A DNA stretch of 64,000 bases, taken from the NCBI GenBank assembly GCA_009784025.1, contig WQVK01000003.1:1-64000 (forward strand). The letters are read 5' to 3'. Of this stretch, positions 26,524 through 35,138 are shown piece after piece (positions within the stretch are counted from its first letter, which is position 1; every line of letters starts with the position of its first letter). Source of the DNA: Defluviitaleaceae bacterium (lineage in GTDB: Bacteria; Bacillota; Clostridia; Lachnospirales; WQUN01). The translations under genes and the position numbers were made by a program. The notes beneath the pieces were generated by a model. It was given only the letters and a program-made list of their open reading frames with translations, had not been told where the DNA came from and did not search any database.

Positions 26524-29500
26524 ATGCCCGCTTTGCAAAAATCAATCACAAAAGGCGCAATTTTAAATTTGAGTTCCAATGTTGATGTGTACAAACGTGG
26601 CGAGAAATATTACCGTGACGGGAAACTCTTATCATATGCTTCTTCCGAAGACACAAACTCAGTAACCACAGTGCAAGCCACAGTGGAAGGGCATTATAAA
26701 AACTACGAAGTTAGCCTTAGCATAGACCATAAAGGTGCATTGTCAAACTATTCTTGCAGCTGTGAAAGCCATAGCATATGGCGCGGGGCTTGTAAGCATG
26801 TGGTGGCAGTGCTTTTTGCCAATTTTGAGGGCCATAGCAGCCTTTTTAACAAAGAAAGAATGCGCCAGCATGCCCGCCAGCTAACAGACAATCTAGAGAA
26901 CATAATATACGAGGGCATAGACGAAAGCTTGTCGCTGCCCATAAAAGATACTGCCGGCGCAGGCGTTAAACTGGCGCCGGTGTTGCATTTAAGCCCCCAG
27001 CGCGGCATTTATCTCACTTTTACAGTGGGCAAGGGGCGCATGTACGTGGTAAAAAGCATATCCAGCTTCGTTAAAAGCATGCACACCGGCGAGACTATCA
27101 GCTACGGCCAGGGGCTTTCCCTAGCACATAAGCGAGAAGTGTTTGAACCCCGCAGCCAGAAGCTAATTGACCTGATAATGCGGGAAGATGATATGTACAA
27201 CGAAGTTAGCAAAAGGCTGTCGCGGCAGTACCAATTTTCTCATCACCCGCTGTTTGCCAGCCGCGAGCTGTATATCACCGGCCGCAATATAGACGATTTT
27301 TTTGAAATATTCAACGGCCAAGAAGTGGATTCTGGCATGGCATATGGCCAAAAAATTGAACTTACAGACGGTGTGCCGCCTATTTCCATAGATATCAAAT
27401 TTACGCCAGAAGGCCTGTTACTTAACGGCGACGAATTTAAAAACAATGGTTTCCTCGGGGCAAAATATTATTATTTTCTTACAGACACAGCATTATTCCG
27501 GCTACCAAAGGCCGACGGAAAGCTACTTGCCCTACTGCTAAAATCCCTAGACGATGCTCCCGGCCGGGAAATTTTGATAAGCGACAAGGATGCCAACCGT
27601 TTTTTAACCCTGGCGCTGCCACAGTTTAAAAACCTAGGCGTAGTAGGCAATATGCAAGATGTACCAGAAGGGCTGATAACTGCCCCCGCAACCACAAAAA
27701 TATACTTCGACACCGAGGGCCGCAGCATAACCGCCCGGCTAGAGTTTATATACAACAACGAAAATGCCACGCCAGATATCGTGGCAGAATACACCATGAA
27801 ACGTAGACTAACCGCCCTAGGCTTTGTAAAAAAAGACAGTATTTTTAAGCTTAGCGGCAGCGGCCTAATATACAACTTCCTGCATGGTGACGACGCAGAC
27901 CCCGGCATAGAAGAGTTAAAACTCTGGGCAGAGGTGTATGTAAGTGAAGATTTACAGAAAAAATCCACCAAAGGTAAATCCCCAAAAATTGGGCTGCGGC
28001 TTACTGGGGATTTGTTAAGGTTATCATTTGAAGACACGGGATACGATGTGGGCGAACTGCTAGAGGCCCTGGAGGCCTACCGCACAAAAAAGAAATTCTT
28101 CCGGCTAAAAGATGGCCGCTTCCTTACCCTAGATGATGAAAAAGTATCTGCCGCGGCAGATTTTCTAGAGGCGCTGGATATCACCAAAAAAGATGTAAAG
28201 GGCAAATCCGTTGTGATGCCAGCCTACCGCGCCTTATATATAGATGAGCTTACCCGCATGGACGCAATAGCGGACACCCATGCACTAAAACGTGACAAAA
28301 AACTAGAAGAATTTTTGGCCAACTTTAAAGACAGCGCCAACCTTGGCTTTAAAGTGCCAAATGGCTTAGGTTCTGTGCTGCGGGAATATCAAAAAACCGG
28401 CTACAACTGGCTGCGCACCCTAGCGCATTACAATTTTGGCGGCATTTTGGCGGATGACATGGGCTTGGGCAAGACCTTGCAAGTTATCGCGCTACTGCTT
28501 AGCGAGCGTAAGGAAGGCCAGGCCATTGTAATATGCCCCACTTCCCTACTGTACAACTGGGAAAATGAAATCGCCAAATTTGCGCCAAAGCTTACCACCC
28601 AGGTAGTATCCGGCATGCCAGAAAAACGCCGCGAGCTGCTAAAAAAACCCGGTGTAGATGTGCTTATAACCACCTACGATATCTTAAAGCGCGACATAGA
28701 CAGCTACAATGGCATGGATTTTTCATACATTATTGCAGATGAGGCCCAGAATATAAAAAACCCTTCCACCCAGGCGGCAAGGTCTATAAAAGAGCTGCAA
28801 GGCCGGGTGCGCTTCGCCCTTACCGGTACACCAATAGAAAACAACCTAACAGAGCTATGGTCTATTTTCGACTTTATAATGCCGGGTTACCTGCACACGG
28901 CCCACAAATTTGGGCGGCTGTACGAGACGCCAATAGTAAAATCTGGCGACCGCAACAAGGCCGGCCTGTTACGCCAGCAGATAGCACCCTTCGTGATGCG
29001 CCGCATAAAAGAAAGCGTGCTTACAGAGCTACCAGAAAAAACTGAAACCACCCTCCCGGCCGAACTTACCCCAGAACAGAAAAAAATCTACCAGGCAAAC
29101 CTGCTAGAAACCATAGGCGTGTTCGACGATATCCTGGCAGAGGATAGTTTTTCAGACAACCGCATGCGTATACTAGCCCAGCTAACGCGCCTGCGGCAAA
29201 TATGCTGCCACCCGGCACTTTTCCTGGAAGAGTACAACGGCGGCAGCGGCAAGCTAGACCTGGCAATAGAAACCATCCAGCTATCCCTAGATTCTGGCCA
29301 TCGGGTGCTGCTTTTCTCCCAATTTACCGGCATGTTAGAGCTAATCCGTAATGCCCTGGCAGAATCTAAAACCATGCTGGCCAGCGGCCGCCCAGTGGAA
29401 TACTTCTACTTAGACGGCTCTATAAAAGCAAAAGAACGCATGGAGATGACATCGCGCTTTAACGAAGGCGAGCGCGACCTCTTTTTGATATCACTAAAAG

Positions 29501-29781
29501 CCGGCGGCACAGGCCTAAACCTAACCGGCGCAGACGTAGTAATCCACTTCGACCCATGGTGGAACCCATCCGTAATGGACCAAGCCAGCGACCGCGCCCA
29601 CCGCTACGGCCAAAAAAATACCGTGCAAGTATTCAACATAGTAGCCAAAGATTCCATAGAAGAAAAAATAATGGCTCTACAAGAAAAAAAACGCGACCTA
29701 ATAGACTCTGTGATAACCGAAGGCGGCAGCTTTATAAACCTATTGACGCCAGAGGAAGTTATGAAGCTGTTTACTAGTTAA
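26524..29781 (+). CDS. SWIM zinc-finger SNF2-family helicase
   Basis: 1085 residues. A SWIM zinc finger with Cys78, Cys80, Cys90 and His92 (CxC-x9-CxH) lies in the N-terminus, followed by about 450 residues of the bacterial SNF2-associated domain. The C-terminal SNF2 motor runs from about residue 615, with Walker A DDMGLGKT, DEAQ, LTGTPIENN, and the helicase C domain (LISLKAGGTGLNLTGADVV, DRAHRYGQ). Such proteins are DNA-dependent translocases; their role in bacteria is poorly defined and may concern RNA polymerase or DNA repair. The ATG follows GGAGGTTACGTTTTA. The gene is intact. Confidence 0.92.
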   Translation: MPALQKSITKGAILNLSSNVDVYKRGEKYYRDGKLLSYASSEDTNSVTTVQATVEGHYKNYEVSLSIDHKGALSNYSCSCESHSIWRGACKHVVAVLFANFEGHSSLFNKERMRQHARQLTDNLENIIYEGIDESLSLPIKDTAGAGVKLAPVLHLSPQRGIYLTFTVGKGRMYVVKSISSFVKSMHTGETISYGQGLSLAHKREVFEPRSQKLIDLIMREDDMYNEVSKRLSRQYQFSHHPLFASRELYITGRNIDDFFEIFNGQEVDSGMAYGQKIELTDGVPPISIDIKFTPEGLLLNGDEFKNNGFLGAKYYYFLTDTALFRLPKADGKLLALLLKSLDDAPGREILISDKDANRFLTLALPQFKNLGVVGNMQDVPEGLITAPATTKIYFDTEGRSITARLEFIYNNENATPDIVAEYTMKRRLTALGFVKKDSIFKLSGSGLIYNFLHGDDADPGIEELKLWAEVYVSEDLQKKSTKGKSPKIGLRLTGDLLRLSFEDTGYDVGELLEALEAYRTKKKFFRLKDGRFLTLDDEKVSAAADFLEALDITKKDVKGKSVVMPAYRALYIDELTRMDAIADTHALKRDKKLEEFLANFKDSANLGFKVPNGLGSVLREYQKTGYNWLRTLAHYNFGGILADDMGLGKTLQVIALLLSERKEGQAIVICPTSLLYNWENEIAKFAPKLTTQVVSGMPEKRRELLKKPGVDVLITTYDILKRDIDSYNGMDFSYIIADEAQNIKNPSTQAARSIKELQGRVRFALTGTPIENNLTELWSIFDFIMPGYLHTAHKFGRLYETPIVKSGDRNKAGLLRQQIAPFVMRRIKESVLTELPEKTETTLPAELTPEQKKIYQANLLETIGVFDDILAEDSFSDNRMRILAQLTRLRQICCHPALFLEEYNGGSGKLDLAIETIQLSLDSGHRVLLFSQFTGMLELIRNALAESKTMLASGRPVEYFYLDGSIKAKERMEMTSRFNEGERDLFLISLKAGGTGLNLTGADVVIHFDPWWNPSVMDQASDRAHRYGQKNTVQVFNIVAKDSIEEKIMALQEKKRDLIDSVITEGGSFINLLTPEEVMKLFTS

Positions 29782-29816
29782 AACCGTCAGAGGTTTTAAT
29801 AAATAGGAGGTATAAC

Positions 29817-30455
29817 ATGCAACTTGCTAAGGATTTATACAATGCGCTATCCAGAGGGAAGCAGGACGAAACCAGGGAGCTTGTGCAGGGGGCGCTGGAT
29901 GGTGGAATGGCTGCGGCCGAAGTGCTTAATGGCGGGATGTTGGCAGCCATGGGAGTTATTGGTGAGGAATTTAAAGAGGGCGAGCTTTATTTGCCAGATG
30001 TGCTTATTGCGGCGCGGGCTATGAAGGCCGGTATGGAGATTTTGCAGCCTAGGTTGGTAGAGGCCGGGGTTGGCAAAATTGGCAAGGCCGCCGTGGGTAC
30101 GGTTAAGGGCGACCAGCATGATATAGGCAAAAACTTGGTATGCATTATGTTTGAAGGTAAGGGCATTGAAGTGATGGACTTGGGCACAGATGTGCCGCCA
30201 GAGCGCTTTATAGAAGCCGCAGACAAGGAAGGGGCTACTATTATTGCGTGTTCCTCGCTGCTGACCACTACCATGAACGAAATGCGTACCGTGGTGGAAA
30301 TGTTTGAGGCAAGAGGGCTGCGTGATAATGTTACAATTATGGTAGGCGGCGCGCCTATTACCCAGGCTTTTTGCGATGAAATTGGCGCGGATTTTTACAC
30401 TACAGACGCGGCCAGTGCCGCAGAGGTTGCGGCCGGGGTGCTTAAAAACGGATAA
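29817..30455 (+). CDS. Corrinoid (B12-binding) methyltransferase protein
   Basis: 212 residues. The N-terminal four-helix cap (about 1-88) is followed by a Rossmann B12-binding domain. DQHDIGKN places the cobalt-ligating His at about residue 101, and SSLLTTT and VGGAPIT bind the nucleotide tail. It is homologous to the corrinoid proteins MtmC/MtbC/MttC of methylamine and related methyl-transfer systems. It should accept a methyl group from an unknown substrate-specific methyltransferase and pass it on. None of the usual partners (MttB/MtgB type methyltransferase, tetrahydrofolate methyltransferase, RamA-like activator) is adjacent. The ATG follows AGGAGGTATAAC. A family C fragment lies just upstream. 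Confidence 0.9.
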   Translation: MQLAKDLYNALSRGKQDETRELVQGALDGGMAAAEVLNGGMLAAMGVIGEEFKEGELYLPDVLIAARAMKAGMEILQPRLVEAGVGKIGKAAVGTVKGDQHDIGKNLVCIMFEGKGIEVMDLGTDVPPERFIEAADKEGATIIACSSLLTTTMNEMRTVVEMFEARGLRDNVTIMVGGAPITQAFCDEIGADFYTTDAASAAEVAAGVLKNG

Positions 30456-30460
30456 GGGCG

Positions 30461-30805
30461 GTGCTGGTTTTGCAAAGAAAATATCCCGCAAGCATGTTTA
30501 TTATGTACATTGTTATTATGTTGATAAGAAAGTGGTATGTGCTGGCTATTGTTGTGCTTTTGCTTGTGCTACGCGCATTTGGCCTTGATATTCCTGCGGC
30601 ATTGCCACTGATGGTTGCTATGCTGTATCTTGCATGGGCAGTGGCGGCGTCACTATTGCAACGAAGAGCGATACTTAATATGATGCCCGGCAATGAAATG
30701 CTGGATAAAATGTTTGCGGATAATGATAATGGCTACAGAAATGTGGTTGATACTGTTAATGAAATCATCGACAGCCAGCTTGACGGCGAAGATGAAGATT
30801 CTTGA
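30461..30805 (+). CDS. Small hypothetical membrane protein
   Basis: Up to 114 residues from GTG 30461; an ATG at 30494 may be the true start. Two or three hydrophobic segments (IVIMLIRKWYVLAIVVLLLVL and PLMVAMLYLAWAVAASLL) are followed by an acidic tail rich in Asp/Glu. I recognise no family. The start lies six bases behind the corrinoid gene stop on the same strand, with only GGGCGG as a possible ribosome site, so translation may be coupled. The acidic C-terminus would face the cytoplasm if three segments cross. Confidence 0.5.
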   Translation: MLVLQRKYPASMFIMYIVIMLIRKWYVLAIVVLLLVLRAFGLDIPAALPLMVAMLYLAWAVAASLLQRRAILNMMPGNEMLDKMFADNDNGYRNVVDTVNEIIDSQLDGEDEDS

Positions 30806-30827
30806 AAATTGTGAGTTTCCTATAGTG

Positions 30828-30932
30828 GACTTCTTCCGAAATCACGATTTTTGTAATTTCAGAAGAACCCTAGTGAAATAAATGGGAAACGGTGTCGCTC
30901 GGGCGAAACCGTTTTCGAATTATTTCACTATA
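30828..30932. repeat. Family F hairpin followed by deleted family B copy
   Basis: At 30828-30867 CTTCTTCCGAAAT pairs with ATTTCAGAAGAA. From 30871 TAGTGAAATAAATGGGAAACGG pairs imperfectly with CCGTTTTCGAATTATTTCACTA. This second unit is a family B element in which the central hairpin is missing (62 bp in place of 118). The two elements lie side by side. Confidence 0.7.
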
Positions 30933-30996
30933 TCATACAAAAATATGCCGGCATTATTGTCAGCACATTTTTTGTCCTCAGGCATTAGCGCAATTT

Positions 30997-31284
30997 CTAC
31001 TCTTGGCCAGCCTTCTGCCCAGCATCATATATCCGTTCCCTAACCTTAATCGTTACATCCTTCCGGTTCTTCCCTGGCAAGGGCATTACAAAATCCACCA
31101 GCCCCAGCATATAGTCAACACTGGTTTCGTAAAACTTTGCAAGTTTTACCAGCATGGCCACCGTGATTTCCCGCTCGCCTCTTTCGTAGCGGGCGTATAC
31201 TTGCCTATTGCATTGCAGCAATTCTGCGATTTCTTTCTTGGTTTTGCCGTGTGCGGTTCTTAGCTCTTCTAATCTTGTGTACAT
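30997..31284 (-). CDS. XRE-family transcriptional regulator
   Basis: 95 residues with an N-terminal Cro/C1 helix-turn-helix (about residues 4-60: KTKKEIAELLQCNRQVYARYERGEREITV), then LAKFYETSVDYMLGL, which is typical of single-domain XRE proteins, and a basic tail. ATG 31284 follows AAAAGGGGACAATC. Two 18-bp palindromes of family D lie 17-66 nt upstream, in the place expected for an autoregulatory operator. The same pair occurs at 36538 and 48368. It might therefore control its own gene plus others, but binding is unproven. Confidence 0.9.
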   Translation of the reverse strand: MYTRLEELRTAHGKTKKEIAELLQCNRQVYARYERGEREITVAMLVKLAKFYETSVDYMLGLVDFVMPLPGKNRKDVTIKVRERIYDAGQKAGQE

Positions 31285-31300
31285 GATTGTCCCCTTTTCG

Positions 31301-31350
31301 TGGTACCGTATGGTACCATTTTTTTGTGATTATGGTACCATACGGTACCA
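31301..31350. promoter_or_regulatory. Family D palindrome pair upstream of the XRE gene
   Basis: TGGTACCGTATGGTACCA (31301-31318) and TGGTACCATACGGTACCA (31333-31350) have centres 32 bp apart, about three helical turns, with an AT-rich spacer. They lie immediately upstream of the minus-strand XRE gene. This is an operator candidate, or else a copy of a dispersed repeat; see the findings. Confidence 0.55.
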
Positions 31351-31359
31351 TTTTTTGCA

Positions 31360-32118
31360 TCATTTTTCTTCAAAACACCATTTCGCGGCACATATCACAA
31401 GCTGATGGCAGGCCTGCTTAACCCGCTGAAAATCAGCATTTTTCGTCATTTCGCCGGAGTTTTGGTACAGCCGTCTGTTGGCCTCAATCATAACAGAAAA
31501 AACCCTTTTATCTTTTCCGTAATGTTTCATTGGCACGAGAGTGCCCGCATACGGCTTATTTACCGCATAGCTAAAGCCCATTTCCCGTAGTTTTTCGCAA
31601 AGCGCATCCCGCAGCCCAGGCGGTGTGTGGAAGCTATCTGTGCCAATATCAAAATCCGGCAACCCTTCTGGGTATTCGTCCCCAAAAATATCATCCGGGA
31701 AGGAATGCCCGTCAACCACCAAGCATTTTCCATGCTTGGCCAAAGCCGCATCCACGGCCACTGTAAGCCGCTGATGGTGCGGGTCATAAAACTCCTGTAA
31801 TATTCTATCCCGCAGTGCGCCGTCATACTCCCGCAGCGGCACACCATAAATCGTGTGGGTGTACATAAGCCCCTGCCCCTTTGCCGCGCAAGGTTCATCT
31901 GCATCGTCCCGAAACCGCTCCATATCACACACATACCTGCTAACAGGCGCCTGCACCCGCACCCCAACCCCTTCATAAAGCTGGTCACAAAAAGCATCCG
32001 TCATTCTAACAACCTCAGCCTGCAAAGCCTCATCCCCAAGAATAATAGACCGCCTATACTCCTCTGGAATAACCGTAGACGCATGTGGAATATGCACCAC
32101 AACAAAACTGGTATCCAT
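31360..32118 (-). CDS. N-formylglutamate amidohydrolase family protein
   Basis: 252 residues of the FGase family (PF05013), zinc-type amidohydrolases that release formate from N-formylglutamate in histidine degradation or act on related substrates. N-terminal VVHIPHASTVIPEEYR, TDAFCDQLY, DMERFRDD and VDGHSFPDD carry the usual conserved His/Asp/Glu. The ATG follows AAGGAGGCAACGAA. No hut genes adjoin, so the substrate is open. Its stop lies next to the family D pair. Confidence 0.85.
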   Translation of the reverse strand: MDTSFVVVHIPHASTVIPEEYRRSIILGDEALQAEVVRMTDAFCDQLYEGVGVRVQAPVSRYVCDMERFRDDADEPCAAKGQGLMYTHTIYGVPLREYDGALRDRILQEFYDPHHQRLTVAVDAALAKHGKCLVVDGHSFPDDIFGDEYPEGLPDFDIGTDSFHTPPGLRDALCEKLREMGFSYAVNKPYAGTLVPMKHYGKDKRVFSVMIEANRRLYQNSGEMTKNADFQRVKQACHQLVICAAKWCFEEK

Positions 32119-32146
32119 TTCGTTGCCTCCTTGTTATTTAGAACCA

Positions 32147-32215
32147 AAACCGTCAGAGGCTTCGCCTCCGACACCTCCACCGCTTTTTTGAAAAAAGCTT
32201 GGAAAAAAACTTAAC
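32147..32215. repeat. Family C repeat
   Basis: AACCGTCAGAGGCTTCGCCTCCGACACC followed by GCTTTTTTGAAAAAAGCTTGG. The first part is a hairpin GTCAGAGGC-TTC-GCCTCCGAC. It lies upstream of the amidohydrolase gene and downstream of the family B copy at 32241. Confidence 0.65.
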
Positions 32216-32240
32216 ATTGGAATTTAAATTGGGTAAACAA

Positions 32241-32356
32241 TATAGTAAAACAATTCGAAATCGGTCTCGCCTGTCGCAGCAAAAACGCCTGAAACTCCTT
32301 ATCTTGACGTTTCATGTGCCGATTGTGCGAGGTCGTTTTTCATTAATTCCGCTATA
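32241..32356. repeat. Family B element, degenerate copy
   Basis: TATAGTAAAACAATTCGAAATCGGTCTCGCC at the left, the inner GCCTGAAACTCC...GACGTTTCATGTG, and GCGAGGTCGTTTTTCATTAATTCCGCTATAT at the right follow the 118-bp family B plan with several mismatches. It lies between the ABC ATPase stop and the amidohydrolase start; 32357-32398 carries a family C remnant. Confidence 0.7.
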
Positions 32357-32398
32357 TGAAAGCGAGTAGAGGGTGTGCCTGCAAAGCCTCTGACTGTT

Positions 32399-33394
32399 TT
32401 ATTCCTTTGAAGGCTTTGCATATATACTAGCAATTATCTCCTCCATAGGCAGAGCCTTCACTGATATGTCTAAAAAGCTTACCTTCCGCGACAGCAGTTC
32501 CATAAAATCGTTTATGGGAGTTTTTGCGGTATCTACTTCTAGCACAAGCTCCACTGGGGATTTTTGTTCTATTAGGCGCGCGCCTACTGCTGCTGGCACG
32601 TCAAAACCATATGGCTTTGCTAGGCTTAGCGCCACTATTTTCTTTTCCCCTACATAATGCTGCAATTTCTGCAGGCTATCGTCAAAAACTTTTTTACCGT
32701 GGTTGATTATTATTACATATTCTGCTAGTTGTGCTACGTCTTCAAGGTCGTGGGTGGTTAGTATGAAGGTTGTGCCTGTTGCGTTTATGCTGCGTATAAA
32801 CTCACGGATTTTGGCTTTGGCTATTATGTCTAGGCCTATTGTTGGTTCGTCTAGGAAAACGATTTTGGGCTTGTGTAGCATTGCCATTATAAATTCGCAT
32901 TTCATGCGTTCGCCCAGGGAAAGTACCCGGGTAGGAGTGTTTATTATTTCCTCTACTTCAAAAAGTTCGGATAAATGTTTTAAGGTTTTGCGGTATTCTT
33001 CCCGGGGAATGCCGTATATGGCGCGGTTCATGTTAAAGCTATCTACCGGGGGGATATCCCACACAAGCTGGGACCGCTGGCCAAACACTGCCCCTATGCC
33101 GCGCACGTATTTTTTTCTGTCCTCATAGGGGCGAAAGCCCATGGATTCTATTTTGCCAGAGGTGGGAAATAGCGTGCCGCAAAGCATTTTAATTGTGGTA
33201 GATTTACCTGCGCCGTTTGGCCCAAGCAGCCCGCAGATTGTACCCTGCTTCACTGCCAGGGATATATCATCCACGGCGTTTACTTCCACTTTTTCGCGCT
33301 TAAACAGGCTTTTTACAGTTTCGCCAAAGCCGCTGCCTCGCTTGTAGGTTGTGTAGGTTTTGCGTAGGTTTTCTACAGTTATCACATTCATCAT
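32399..33394 (-). CDS. ABC-2 type exporter, ATP-binding subunit
   Basis: 331 residues: a nucleotide-binding domain with Walker A GLLGPNGAGKSTTIKML, a degenerate signature LSLGERMKCEFIMAMLHKP, Walker B IVFLDEPTIGLD and the switch LTTHD, then a C-terminal extension of about 90 residues. It drives export or flipping of an unknown substrate with the two permeases encoded upstream. Its ATG overlaps the stop of the neighbouring permease (ATGA). The trio ATPase plus two PF06182-like permeases is a common bacterial arrangement. Confidence 0.93.
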   Translation of the reverse strand: MMNVITVENLRKTYTTYKRGSGFGETVKSLFKREKVEVNAVDDISLAVKQGTICGLLGPNGAGKSTTIKMLCGTLFPTSGKIESMGFRPYEDRKKYVRGIGAVFGQRSQLVWDIPPVDSFNMNRAIYGIPREEYRKTLKHLSELFEVEEIINTPTRVLSLGERMKCEFIMAMLHKPKIVFLDEPTIGLDIIAKAKIREFIRSINATGTTFILTTHDLEDVAQLAEYVIIINHGKKVFDDSLQKLQHYVGEKKIVALSLAKPYGFDVPAAVGARLIEQKSPVELVLEVDTAKTPINDFMELLSRKVSFLDISVKALPMEEIIASIYAKPSKE

Positions 33395-34170
33395 CCGCCA
33401 ACTCCTTCATAAAGCCGCACCATGCGGCGGTAGGTCCATACTGAAGCTGCCAAAAACAACCCGCATGGTAAAATCACCCACGCCATGCTCGCATCCACCT
33501 GCCCCAGCAGCGCATTGGCCGGGTAGTAGGCGATTATCCCAACAGGGATCACAAAAGTAGCTGCGCCACGCACAGCCTGCGGGAAAATCCCCATAGGATA
33601 TTTGCCAAAAGCCATGACAGAATCAAAAATTTCTGGAATCCGGGAGTTGCCAACCCATTTAAAGCTAGTGGCAGCCATGAAAATATTAAGGCCAGCCATA
33701 ACCGCAAACCCCGCAGCAAACAACAGCAAAAACATAGGCCAAGCCCCCAGCGACACATCCACAAAAACCAAAGCCGCCGCAAAAAGCCCCGCCCCACCAA
33801 CTACCAGCCCCAAATCGTCTGGTGAAAAATTAGTAGCCATCAAAAACATAAGCGGCCCAGTGGGCTTTAGCAGCACCACCTCGAAGCTACCCTCCCGCAC
33901 ATGCTGCATAGTAGCCCAAAGCACACCGCTAAACATAATACTAGCCAGCCCACTAGATAGCGTAAATATCGCCTGCAAAAGCAGCACCTCAAAAAGGCTC
34001 CACCCCGGGAAACTGGCCCCTGCATTATAAATAAGCAGCGTAACCAGCGGAAACCCCAAGTTGAAGCAGAGCGTAATAAAAAGGCTAAGCAAAAAATTGA
34101 TCCTATAAGCCGCAGCAGTGGCAAAAGCCGCCGCCACACAGCTACGATAAGCAGAAAAAAACACCCGCAT
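33391..34170 (-). CDS. ABC-2 type exporter permease (PF06182-like), second
   Basis: About 259 residues and six hydrophobic segments. The track starts at TTG 34188; ATG 34170, preceded by GGGTGAAAAG, is preferred and gives MRVFFSAYRSCVAAAFATAAAYR. The family features are the N-terminal amphipathic start, LRLF/LLQ-type loops around VREGSFEVVLLKPTGPLM, and an even helix spacing. It pairs with the permease gene at 34203 as a heterodimer. The stop overlaps the ATPase start. Confidence 0.86.
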   Translation of the reverse strand: MRVFFSAYRSCVAAAFATAAAYRINFLLSLFITLCFNLGFPLVTLLIYNAGASFPGWSLFEVLLLQAIFTLSSGLASIMFSGVLWATMQHVREGSFEVVLLKPTGPLMFLMATNFSPDDLGLVVGGAGLFAAALVFVDVSLGAWPMFLLLFAAGFAVMAGLNIFMAATSFKWVGNSRIPEIFDSVMAFGKYPMGIFPQAVRGAATFVIPVGIIAYYPANALLGQVDASMAWVILPCGLFLAASVWTYRRMVRLYEGVGG

Positions 34171-34202
34171 CTTTTCACCCAATCCCAAAAGTTAAAGTTT
34201 TC

Positions 34203-35069
34203 TCAAGCCCCCACGGCGGTAAACCGTTTTATGGCTAATGTGTTAAGCAACTCGGCTAGTAAAAATGCTACGGCTACGGCAAGGGCCTGCACCCCAACTA
34301 TGCCAGGGATGGACATTTCTACGCCGCCCAGCTGGAATTCGCCCAAAAACACCATTGCTGGCACAAAGGAAGTGTATTGAAATGGCAGGAAAAACTGTAC
34401 CCGTTGCAACGCCATCGGGAAAAATGTAAGGGGAATAAGCACGCCAGAGAATATCCCACCCAGCAGGGAGTAGACCGAGCGGATGCCGCCAGATTGCACC
34501 ACCCAAAACGAAGCAAGCCCAATACAATAATGCACATAAAAGTTCATTAAAAAAGCCAGGCCAACAGACAGCACCATCCAGCCAAAATAGGCTGGGCGCA
34601 TGTCTATGCCCAGCAAGAACATAAAAATAAGCCAACAAGGCAAAAATTCTACCAGAAACCCAAGCAACCTATGCCCCACCTTTTGAGACAGCGCAAAAAA
34701 CCTATGGTCTAGTGGCCGCAGGGCAAAAGTTAAAAACCGCCCCGTGCGCACCAGCATAGATAAGTTCCAATCTGCAAAGTCCATAACCAGGTAGCCAATT
34801 AGCGCTGTTGCAGCAAAATAACGAATCACCTCGTCCAGCTCCATAACCCCAACCGGCCCGGCATGAAACACCGCAGTCCAAATAAAATATTGCACCAAAA
34901 AAAACACAGGCCCAACCAGCACACTAACCAAAGAATGGCTGCGATAAGCGCCCCATTCTTTAAATGTAACAAAGGCCACCGCCGCACAAACCTCAAACTT
35001 ATGCCTAATCCACTTAAATACCCCAACCGCCTCCTGCTTAAACCTTGGGCTTCGCCATAAACCCCGCAA
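34203..35069 (-). CDS. ABC-2 type exporter permease (PF06182-like), first
   Basis: Up to 288 residues and six predicted membrane segments. VRTGRFLTFALRPLDHRFFALS corresponds to the loop seen in the sister permease. The start is uncertain: the track uses TTG 35069 within a family C repeat, while an AGGAGG lies 40 nt downstream before no standard start codon. The true start may thus be a rare codon near 35020. It is the first gene of a three-gene exporter operon. Confidence 0.82.
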   Translation of the reverse strand: MRGLWRSPRFKQEAVGVFKWIRHKFEVCAAVAFVTFKEWGAYRSHSLVSVLVGPVFFLVQYFIWTAVFHAGPVGVMELDEVIRYFAATALIGYLVMDFADWNLSMLVRTGRFLTFALRPLDHRFFALSQKVGHRLLGFLVEFLPCWLIFMFLLGIDMRPAYFGWMVLSVGLAFLMNFYVHYCIGLASFWVVQSGGIRSVYSLLGGIFSGVLIPLTFFPMALQRVQFFLPFQYTSFVPAMVFLGEFQLGGVEMSIPGIVGVQALAVAVAFLLAELLNTLAIKRFTAVGA

Positions 35070-35125
35070 ACTTTTTCGAAAAATCGGTGTGGTGGTGTCT
35101 GGCGAAGCCTCTGACGGTATTATTT
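35055..35125. repeat. Family C repeat at the exporter operon start
   Basis: CTTTTTCGAAAAATCGGTGTGGTGGTGTCTGGCGAAGCCTCTGACGGTATTA, a family C unit in plus orientation with changes. It overlaps the annotated TTG start of the permease, which makes that start doubtful. It could form a hairpin in the leader RNA. Confidence 0.55.
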
Positions 35126-35138
35126 GATTAGAGTTCTT

